64,000 nucleotides of DNA from Silurus meridionalis (taxonomy: Eukaryota > Chordata > Actinopteri > Siluriformes > Siluridae), in assembly GCF_014805685.1 (NCBI RefSeq), contig NC_060896.1, positions 21,668,277 to 21,732,276 on the forward strand, written 5' to 3'. Below the pieces are notes generated by a model that saw only the letters and a program-made list of their open reading frames with translations, was not told the origin of the DNA and did not search any database. A program made the position numbers and the translations under genes. This document shows positions 1 through 64,000 of the stretch, piece by piece; positions within the stretch are counted from its first letter, which is position 1; every line of letters starts with the position of its first letter.

Positions 1-2186
1 ATATATTGTTTGCATAGTTTAGTGTATAATGCCGACACAATTTATAAGGAGTCTCTCTATCTGTGTAAATCCACTGCAAATATAATGTTTCATAATATGG
101 GGTTTATATGTGAGTTTGAACACTAAATAAGTAATTTTTTATCAAAGGAAGCTATAAAGAGGAGAGGATTTCTAAATAAACCAACATCAACATGTATTTA
201 ATATAAAGCATAAAGTTACTTAAAACTTGTGGATTAAGAAATATTTAAACAAAGGTTTTTATAGGTATATTAAAAAAACGATAGCCGGAGGTATCAGGTG
301 TATTTATTGTATAAGAGATTATTATATAAGAGCAAAAATGTGGAAGACAAGATGAGTAAATAGTAGAGATAAGTTAGCATGCCGAGAAGTTCTGTTTTAT
401 GTTTGTAATAGAGATTTGCTGAATCAATAAAGTACAGAAGATATAATGTGAAAGCTGTGAAATGTAAACAATAATGTCTTGGAAAAAAATAGAAATATTT
501 GTTGCTTTTAATGTTAAGGAACTCCTAAAAAAACATTGCACACACTGATATTGAAGATAAAGCAAAAATGCAGCTTGTGACAGAGAACAGTTTCACAACA
601 TCGAATCATTCCAAAAACAGGCAAAACGTCTGATGCAGTACTGCAAATACAGTTGTGAAGTTTTTGCCCATATAATCAAACATGAGTGGTTATTAAACAT
701 CGAACCAGCTAGTCATGCGTTTATGGTCAGTATCTACTTCAGTTATGTCTACTTCTGTAAGTAAAAGTAGCTTAAACAAAAGCAATGTGTATGCACTGAG
801 GAATGAATAAAATGCAAAAAAAATTAAAAAAACATTGCAATAAATAATAAAGAAAAGCCCTACATCTTGATCAGAACATCTTTAAGCATTTTAAAAGTCA
901 TTTCAAGGGCAGGTTAGTCTTAGTCTTAGCAGGTCAGAGTTGCAAGTATCGAGCTAATGCTATCTACACACAAAAGGCTTTGTTAAATGCAGTATTACTA
1001 TTAAGCAAGTAAGGCCACAACTGGTTGCGTTATTGTGAAACTGATGATGATTATGACTTTAACATAATTTTGTTCAAATTTGTTTCACTTTTCACTTTTA
1101 AATATTGCCTGCAAGACCCAACTTGTTGTAATAACAAAGGCATTTTACAAGGAACAATCTCATCCTAATCCTCATCCTCTCACCAAAATCATCCTACACT
1201 AAAAAAATGCAATTAATACTATTAGTATTTTTCTGTGACTTTACTGAACTGATTTCTGTTAAGAAAATAGAGACTTTTGGATCACAAAACCTTTTTATTA
1301 CATTTTAATTGAAACAATTACAAACATAGACATTCTAAAAGTGAAACCATTTAAACTTTAAGCTTTGTTATGTGTAAGCATGAATGGTTTTGTGATCATT
1401 GTATCTTCACCCGTTTTAATTTAGCATCAGTAGCAGGAAAAGTAAAGTGCAGGTTTTGCTGATTTTCACATCAGCAATTCTAAATTACATGCAGTAAAAC
1501 CTTACCATCGGAGATATTAGTTATAAACAATCCTCTTGGCCAATATTATTATGTAATAATGATCCAACACATTCATGTCCCTTAAACACTTAATAACGCC
1601 CAAGGTTATTTAAACGTATGTACACTCTATAAACAGAAAAATGGATAAATCCTAATTTGTTTTGTTTAGATTTATACTGTACAATAACAACACTGTGGTT
1701 CTTTAGATTCTAACATCCAAACAACAGGTCTACTGAGCTTGCTTTAGTTTATTAGTTTCTCTACAGAAAAATTGTAGTCTTATATGGATTTAGCATAAAT
1801 CAGTCTAACCAAGTACTGCTTGTAAATAAGATCCGGGTTGGAGAGATTTACCAAATTATTCCTAAAATCTTACTTTTCAATAAAGTATAATAAAAAAAAT
1901 AAACCATGAAATTATTATAAACAAAGAAATTATTGAAAATAAAAACCTATTCCTCATTGTGACGAGATATTTCAAAAGCCTGTACATATTCAACTATCTC
2001 TGTTTGTGAGAGAATTTAGAATTTTTTTTGTAATTTGAATGACAGTTTGGAGACATTTCAAGGTAAAAAAAAAAAAAAAAACATCTATGTTTCTCAGCAT
2101 TTATGAAAGCACATTTATGGACTTTATGACTTACTTTAATCCATGACACTTGCTTGTTCTTTAGATCCATATTCCAAATGATTTGC
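1..2186. other. 3' flank of p2ry2, no gene seen
   Basis: AT-rich sequence with short A-runs and no ORF that looks coding. It must contain the p2ry2 3' UTR, because that gene is read leftward and stops at 2187. Candidate minus-strand AATAAA poly(A) signals appear as TTTATT at 1748-1753 and 1294-1299. Which of them is used, if either, cannot be told from the sequence. Confidence 0.5.
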
Positions 2187-3167
2187 TCACAAAGGGGTCG
2201 AGAGAGATTTGCTCTCCTCCTTTCTCTGAGACTGCTTGAGTTTTTTGCTTACACTCTGTCGGAAACCCTGTCCTGCCATGAAGTAAAGTATGGGGTCAAA
2301 GCAGCTGTTCACACTGGCTAGTGGCCTCATGACCTTGTAAGCTACATTAGAACCCTCCAGCAGTGTACAGTTCACTTTGAAGTATCGAAAACTGTAATAC
2401 AGACTCCGTGTGAGATGGAAGGGCAGGAAGCAGAGTATAAAAACCAGCAGCACTATGACAATCATCTTCACTGATTTTTGTTTGGACCGCTGGGATGTTG
2501 CACCTCCTATGGTGGTGGTCTCTAAAAGTTTCCGCACCATCAGGCCATTGCACACTAGCACTAATACAAAGGGTATCACAAACAAAATGACAGAAATGAC
2601 CGAGCTATACACCATAAAATAATTAAACAGGGCCTGAGATGTGGTGTCATGGCACACTTGATGCGTGGTTCTGGAAAAGTAGAGCACAGGTGCCTGGAAA
2701 GTGAGAACAATTACCCAAACAAGGACTGAAACATAACGGGCACGGCGAGCGTTAACCCATTGCATCGATCGCACCGGGTGACAAATGCCAAGGAAGCGAT
2801 GGATGCTGATGCAGCTGAGGAAGAGGATACTACCATACAAATTGGTGTAGAAAAGAAAGCGGATCATTTTGCAGAACACTTCAGTAAATGGCCAGTCATT
2901 CTTGTCGGCATAGTAGTAGATCAGAAAGGGTAGTGTGAGGATGTAGAGTGTGTCACACACTGTCAGGTTGATCATGTAGATGGTGTTGGGGCTCCAGTGT
3001 TTGATCCGGAACAGGATTGAATACAGTGCAGTGATGTTGAGTATCAAGCCTACTAAAAACACCAACCCATAGCTGACAGGTAGTAAGATGTACTTGAAGT
3101 CCTCATTAAACTTGCAGTCATATTGAGAAGTGTTGTTGGTGAAACGAGTGACATTTTGGGCAGCCAT
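2187..3167 (-). CDS. p2ry2: P2Y purinoceptor 2-like G-protein-coupled receptor
   Basis: Intact 326-residue class A GPCR of the P2Y1-like nucleotide receptor group, a plasma-membrane receptor expected to respond to UTP/ATP and couple to Gq. The N-terminus has glycosylation sequons at N5, N11 and N12 and C18, followed by FNEDFKYILLPVSYG leading into TM1. Seven hydrophobic segments follow. TM3 ends in HRF in place of DRY. QAPVLYF in TM4 matches P2Y2 better than P2Y4. TM6 has PFHLTR, with the H-x-x-R pair that binds nucleotide. TM7 has KVMRPLASVNSCFDPILY, with DPxxY in place of NPxxY. The C-tail is short compared with about 377 residues in human P2RY2. The start has a good context (AAGATGG). Just upstream, TTTTGACAG ending at 3184 looks like a splice acceptor, so the 5' UTR is probably spliced, as in other P2Y genes. 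The head-to-head neighbour fchsd2 is the same as in human, which favours p2ry2 over p2ry4. Which fish p2ry2 paralogue this is cannot be told. Confidence 0.93.
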   Translation of the reverse strand: MAAQNVTRFTNNTSQYDCKFNEDFKYILLPVSYGLVFLVGLILNITALYSILFRIKHWSPNTIYMINLTVCDTLYILTLPFLIYYYADKNDWPFTEVFCKMIRFLFYTNLYGSILFLSCISIHRFLGICHPVRSMQWVNARRARYVSVLVWVIVLTFQAPVLYFSRTTHQVCHDTTSQALFNYFMVYSSVISVILFVIPFVLVLVCNGLMVRKLLETTTIGGATSQRSKQKSVKMIVIVLLVFILCFLPFHLTRSLYYSFRYFKVNCTLLEGSNVAYKVMRPLASVNSCFDPILYFMAGQGFRQSVSKKLKQSQRKEESKSLSTPL

Positions 3168-3177
3168 CTTGCTTCAT
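3118..3177 (-). promoter_or_regulatory. overlapping upstream ORF of p2ry2
   Basis: The first ATG after the presumed 5' UTR splice acceptor is at 3177-3175, ten bases before the receptor start and out of frame with it. It opens a 19-codon frame ending in TGA at 3120-3118, inside the receptor coding region. If the transcript contains this ATG, the uORF would compete with the main start. It has a weaker context than the receptor ATG (CCATGA versus AAGATGG), so leaky scanning is likely. Confidence 0.45.
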
Positions 3178-3183
3178 GGAAGT

Positions 3184-3609
3184 CTGTCAAAATAAAATAA
3201 AGAATATATTTAAGCTTTAAGGGGAAAAAATCATTCAGAAAAAATGAATTCCCCGAATGTTTTTAAACTGGATTTTGTGTCAAAAGAGTATAAAACAATG
3301 TCGTTAACCTTTTACATTCACATCTGATTCATCTCTAGATCTAGTTCAAACAATAATTTTTATCAAATAAAATAAGAATGAAATACATTTGCATTGCTGA
3401 AACACTGGCGTCTGCATTAAGGCATAAACAGGATGTTTGTCTTTATGCCATTCTATTTGTTATACATGTGCATGATATTGTTTTTAAGGGAACTCTCTCT
3501 GTATTTGATTTGGGAGGAGGCTATCTAAGTAAACAGCCACTTTGTTCTGGTATGACGCCTGTTCAAATCGAAAGGTGCAGTTAGAAAATGTTCTTCAAAA
3601 GTATCTTAG

Positions 3610-3673
<64 letters not shown>

Positions 3674-4860
3674 CATGTTTTAATTTTATGTCTATTATAA
3701 GAAAAGGAAGTAATCCCATGATTCTGGATATTGGACGTGACTCGAAAGCAAAGCATTCCAAGGTTTTTCAATTGCAAATGCTACATGCAATGTTTAATAA
3801 AATTTTTACTCTTTTTAGACTATAAATTCAATATTAAAAATTGCAGTTAAAGGGCTGGCAATTATTATGACATATATAGTCCATTAATTACTTATGTATT
3901 TATGGATTTCACAATGTGATCAAACACATGACATCAACACAAAAATGAGCTGGAAAGCAAGGACTCTTTAATTGATTGACAGAGCTTAGGTTGTTTTGCC
4001 AATTTTCTCCACTTTCTTAAAAAACACCAAAAAAGTGGTAGGGTTTTAGTACTTGCAAAAAAGCATATATCAGTGAGTACTCCTACCTTTGTAATGATGA
4101 ATCCAGAATAAACACCCTGTTTTCTTTCTTTCTTGTTTCTCTCTTGGTTCCTCAGGTAGAACCTCTTGCACCCTTTCAGTTGTGAAGGCGTTTCAAATTA
4201 ATGGGCAAGTCACAGCTCGTTATCTGCTGACTGCTTCTCTCCCTCTATCTTTCCTTTTTGTCTTTTTTTCTTCTTTATTTGTTACTATCACTTTTTTAAA
4301 TTTTGCTGAAATATCTACTGAATGCATGATGGTATGACAGACGCTTAGAAAGGCATCAAGGATCAAGAGGAATGCAGAGAGGGAAGCTTCTCTGTTTTTA
4401 CAAATTACCTTTCTAGCAATTCACTTATTTCACACACACACGCACGCGCGCACGCACATACCAGCATGTACTGCATGCGCGAATGTACAGCAAAGCTACC
4501 CTTATAATAATTGTGAAATATATATCTCTACAGGGTTTGGTTTATGTGTTTGTCAGGTCTGGAATCCAGAGCTGTTCATGCAAAAAAATGTTTTGAACCG
4601 TTAGTAAACAAACCTGTTTGTATGATAATAAATGCCAATTTTTTTGTATTCTGAAAATCCGGTGCCAAAAAGCAGAAGAGGAGGAGAATGTAATATCTTG
4701 TACTGGGTTTATGGCTCAATTTAAACTTAAATGTTTATTATCCTGAGTCTAATATTTTGTAATGAATACATTTTTTTTTTTTTTATAAAAAGATTCTTAA
4801 TTAATTAGCGCTATTAATTCACTGAAACCTCTTGAAGGTATATGCTGCGGCCGCTTTGCA
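3184..4860. other. intergenic and 5' region of p2ry2
   Basis: This stretch contains a (TA)n tract, pyrimidine-rich DNA at 4100-4290 and a short CA/CG-rich run near 4433-4457. On the minus strand, AAAGGTAGGA near 4090-4081 would serve as a splice donor, so a non-coding first exon of p2ry2 could lie around 4090-4250. This is a guess without transcript data. No other gene is seen. Confidence 0.35.
3611..3669. repeat. (TA)n microsatellite
   Basis: An uninterrupted TA dinucleotide run of about 59 bases, upstream of p2ry2. Confidence 0.97.
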
Positions 4861-4933
4861 GCCCGGCTAGCTCAGTCGGTAGAGCATGAGACTCTTAATC
4901 TCAGGGTCGTGGGTTCGAGCCCCACGTTGGGCG
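4861..4933 (+). tRNA. tRNA-Lys (anticodon CUU)
   Basis: A 73-base cloverleaf. The acceptor arm GCCCGGC pairs with GTTGGGC (one G-T pair) and leaves a G discriminator. The A box TAGCTCAGTCGG and the B box GGTTCGAGCCC match the Pol III consensus. The anticodon stem TGAGA/TCTCA closes the loop CTCTTAA, giving anticodon CTT at 4894-4896. There is no intron and no encoded CCA, as expected of a eukaryotic nuclear tRNA gene. A T5 run follows seven bases after the end. All stems are intact and there is no poly(A) tail or SINE body, so it looks like a genuine single tRNA gene lying between two divergent protein genes. Confidence 0.95.
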
Positions 4934-4939
4934 AATAAC

Positions 4940-4944
4940 TTTTT
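4940..4944 (+). terminator. Pol III terminator of tRNA-Lys
   Basis: A run of five T residues just downstream of the tRNA 3' end, the usual termination signal for RNA polymerase III. Confidence 0.8.
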
Positions 4945-5187
4945 CTTTTACCCTTTAATTCGAGGGTTTGTTACATAGGCTGCATATTACAACTGATATC
5001 ATTAGTACATATCATCTAAAAAAAATTTTGATACCACATTTTTCAAGTGAATTAAATTGATAACTGGCTATAAGCTTCCTAAAGGGGTGTTTATATATCC
5101 TGTAGAGAGTGGGGATTTGTAAAGCATTATCATTGTTATACTGTGCATATGTATGCATTTTGTATACAAGATAAGAAGTATTTCAAA

Positions 5188-5586
5188 TTAAGGGATGGGG
5201 GGGGGCAGTTTGGCGTATGCGTGCAATAATATGCAAAAAGAGCAATGGCTATAAATGTGCACACTAGGTGGCGCTGTGGTCTGTGTGGTGTTTTCTGCAC
5301 CGCTTAATGCACTCCGGGTTTCCTGTGTGTGTCGCTCTCGTGTCTCGTATTCAATAGAAAGCCTGCAGTATTTTTTTCCTCTAGACACGGTCAGTCTATT
5401 CTCTCATATTGCTTATGAAGAGTGGAGCTCATCTCATGCTTTCATGGCTGCGCGAGCGATGATCTGATCTTCCTCCCCTTCCCCTTGTCTGTTCCCCTCC
5501 TGGTGGATTGCATTTCTCGTCCCCTTTTCTCTCTTTTTGGACTTCACTATTTTGGACTTGCGCTTTCTTCATGTCCATGTTGAGCC
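5188..5586 (+). promoter_or_regulatory. fchsd2: presumed fchsd2 promoter and 5' UTR
   Basis: This stretch leads up to the fchsd2 start codon. It contains TATAAAT at 5250-5256, a CTCF-like motif at 5261-5274, somewhat more CpG than the surroundings (5270-5460) and a long pyrimidine-rich stretch at 5466-5575. No transcription start can be fixed. It is assigned to fchsd2 by position alone. Confidence 0.5.
5261..5274 (+). promoter_or_regulatory. CTCF-like motif
   Basis: ACACTAGGTGGCGC fits the 14-base CTCF core CCASYAGRKGGCRS at every position but the first. It lies about 330 bases from the tRNA-Lys gene and between two divergent genes, a typical place for an insulator. Binding is inferred, not shown. 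Confidence 0.5.
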
Positions 5587-61700
<56,114 letters not shown>

Positions 61701-64000
61701 GTGAGATCTGAAATCTCGCCAACTGTTTTAGCTTATACAGTATAAAAATGTGTACTTAACCAGATTCTTTTTTTTTTATTTCAAAGCCCAAGTCATCAAG
61801 TATAAAATGTAATAATGATTAAAAACTATTAATAGCTTTATGCTATGCTTATAAAAATTTAGTGGAGCATTTTAATTCATTTTTCAATTTATTAAAAAGT
61901 AATAAGTTGTATTAGTCTAAAATTATCACTTTTTTTTAATATATAACAGTTATTAAAAAGATGTATTGTAATAAGTATAGTATAAGTCATTAAAACACTC
62001 CAGATATTTTAATTTCATTAGTTGGCTAAATTAATCTGATTTTTCAATTGCTAATAACATACCTAACATGCGTAATAATATAAGGTATTTAAGAAGTTTC
62101 TAATTCAATTTTTAACATTTTATTTTATATGTGTAAAGGCCTGAATACATTTCACCCTTCCACATTGTTTTGATCAATTTATTCATAATCATTTTTGCTT
62201 TAAGCAAGCATTTGAAAAACTCAAGCGTCAGAGTGCATCTCAAACTGTTTTTGTTCTTCTTGTTTCTCACACTTAGCTGCTCTTCCGGTAGTTTGTGCAA
62301 TTTGAATGACTTCTCTTTAGCCAAGTTGAGGTCATAACCAGCAACGCAGTCACTCACCACAAAAAGTTTGTGCTCTCTGCGAGCTATGTAATCTGCATCT
62401 GTCCACCTTCCAGCTGTGTCCTCATGCACCTCTCTGTGATGAGTCATGCTCACTTTGCTCATTGTGACGCAGCTTTAAAAGAACGGGTTTCTTATACCTC
62501 TCTAGGTTTCTCAGTTTCCGTGTATAGTATAGTCCATTGGCAAGACAGGTCAAGAGATATGATATAATGTTAGCAGTTTGACTGTTATCATGTTTTGTAT
62601 GTGGTGTTTTGATTAGATTTTTCCAATGAATTGTTAAACCCGAGAGGCATAGACGCTCCCACCCCCATTTTATGACTGACAGGCACAATAGCCACACCCT
62701 CATCACTGGGAGTAGTAGGCACAGAAGCTATATGTCCTTCATTGGGGCTGACAGGCACACAAGCCACACCCCTTCACTGGGAGTGGCATGCACAGAAGAT
62801 AAGAGAAACCACGCCTCCTTGATGCGATTGACAGGCACAGAGTTCACACCTAATTTACTGTGACTGACAGGCACAGAGGTTCTGCTTAATCTTTGCTTTC
62901 TCTGAGCTTGCATTTAATTCTGTCTAAGAAATTAGGTTAACTTGTACCACGGCACTTGATAAAGCTGTGACTCAGTGCGTGTGTGTTAGAGAAGCATGTC
63001 TGGTATGCACTCTGTTCTACCCCACACTCTGAGGGTCACTTCCCAGCATTTTGTGTCTCCAGGGACTCGTAGCCACGAGAACAAGTTTCTCACTTTTACC
63101 CGTCAGCTTTAACGAGTCTGTATACACAGCTGTGTCACTGGCCTGTCTGCCTCTCAGCCCACTTAGCTTTGTAAAATAATATACTGCCCACTTACTCAGC
63201 GCGGATTGCCTAGCGTCATATTTGGCTCAGTTTTTCTGCTTTTCAAAAAACAAGGACTAGTGGCTTTTTGTGCTATTGTACAGGTCAGTGAAGTGTTTGC
63301 CAGTATACGCAGAGCTGTGATGGATATGAGTGAACCGACAGCAGCAGAACATGTCCTTATTTAGGGACGCAAACCAATAAACCTGCGCCTATTTCTTTAT
63401 TTGAGCATTCCAGCAGCATATCTTGACACTGACCTCTTCAAACTGGGCTATTTTTCTGAATACTTAAGATAGTCTTGTGATATGTTCATGTCAAAAAGGA
63501 AAGGAATGTTTTTTTAGAAAGGCTTATATCTCAGTTATTTAGAGGTCTGGCCTTGCCAAAAAATACACTATTTGAAGGCAAGTTGAGTGTTCGGAGCAAA
63601 GCTAAAGTGATCTTCAAAAATCAAACATATCTAGACTTATAGACTAGTAGATATGGCTTGAATTAAACATTCTGGGTTTTTAAAACTTCAGAAACGCAAA
63701 CGGGAATCAGAAAAATAATTGATTTTATTTGTCTTATGAATCTTTGGCACACGGTATGTTGGTAAAATGCTTCATTAACATTGATACTCTTATTAATAGC
63801 ACATGAAACTGCTTGTCCATGTAAAGACTATAAAAAAATAGCATAATCAGGCTTCATTAATTTCATTGGAAGTTCACCAGTAATGACATATTTGAGGTGA
63901 GTTTTTCATTCCTTATTCTTTTGAAACTTTCAGGCTAAGCAGTATTAAATAATAATGGAAATGTTCAGGATAACTAGTAAGACTATCTTGTTTTAATTGT
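61701..64000 (+). other. fchsd2 intron 8, left part
   Basis: Begins GTGAGA and is still open at the window edge. I looked for the next expected exon (the ALDGNVYDHL block in human) and did not find it. One minisatellite (62674-62885) is present and the rest is unremarkable. Confidence 0.8.
62674..62885. repeat. degenerate 36-43-bp tandem repeat
   Basis: TGACAGGCACA recurs at about 62675, 62748, 62829 and 62865, with diverged units at about 62711 and 62786. Each is followed by CCACACC-like and TCACTGGGA-like sequence. About six units. Confidence 0.85.

Overview
This is vertebrate nuclear DNA, almost certainly from a ray-finned fish. It is AT-rich, full of (CA)n/(TA)n tracts, and carries many decayed Tc1/mariner copies, a hAT fragment, tRNA-headed SINE-like pieces and the interspersed repeats typical of teleost introns. 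An otophysan such as a catfish or characin fits the repeat mix, but the sequence does not name the species.

Two protein-coding genes are present, head to head. On the minus strand, 2187-3167 is an intact single-exon coding region for a P2Y2-type nucleotide receptor (p2ry2). On the plus strand, eight coding exons between 5587 and 61700 encode the first 236 residues of the F-BAR/SH3 protein FCHSD2; the gene runs off the right edge. The splice phases join without error and nothing is missing between exons. Human P2RY2 and FCHSD2 are also divergent neighbours, so synteny supports both identifications. Between them lie a tRNA-Lys(CUU) gene (4861-4933), a CTCF-like motif (5261-5274) and the presumed fchsd2 promoter.

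The remainder is intron. Intron 1 (5608-12273) holds a SINE-like copy and an inverted Tc1 fragment. Intron 2 (12372-28165) is the most repeat-rich: a hAT remnant with a BED zinc finger, a nearly complete Tc1 element with IR/DR-type ends nested in an older CA-flanked repeat, a second Tc1 with an altered catalytic residue, a 30-bp minisatellite open on both strands, and a SINE. Intron 3 (28212-56052) is 27.8 kb, with minisatellites, two copies of one dispersed repeat, LINE-like tails and more mariner fragments. Intron 7 (59290-61571) contains a short Tc1 element sitting between dinucleotide tracts and inverted flanking arms.

I found no prokaryote-like operon, CRISPR array, defence system or viral gene, and no convincing new protein-coding system. 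The observations most worth a second look are the tRNA/CTCF-like boundary between the two genes, upstream ATGs that overlap both start codons, a tandem splice donor after fchsd2 exon 6, and the nested and fold-back transposon structures. Repeat family assignments rest on recognition by eye, not on a database search.
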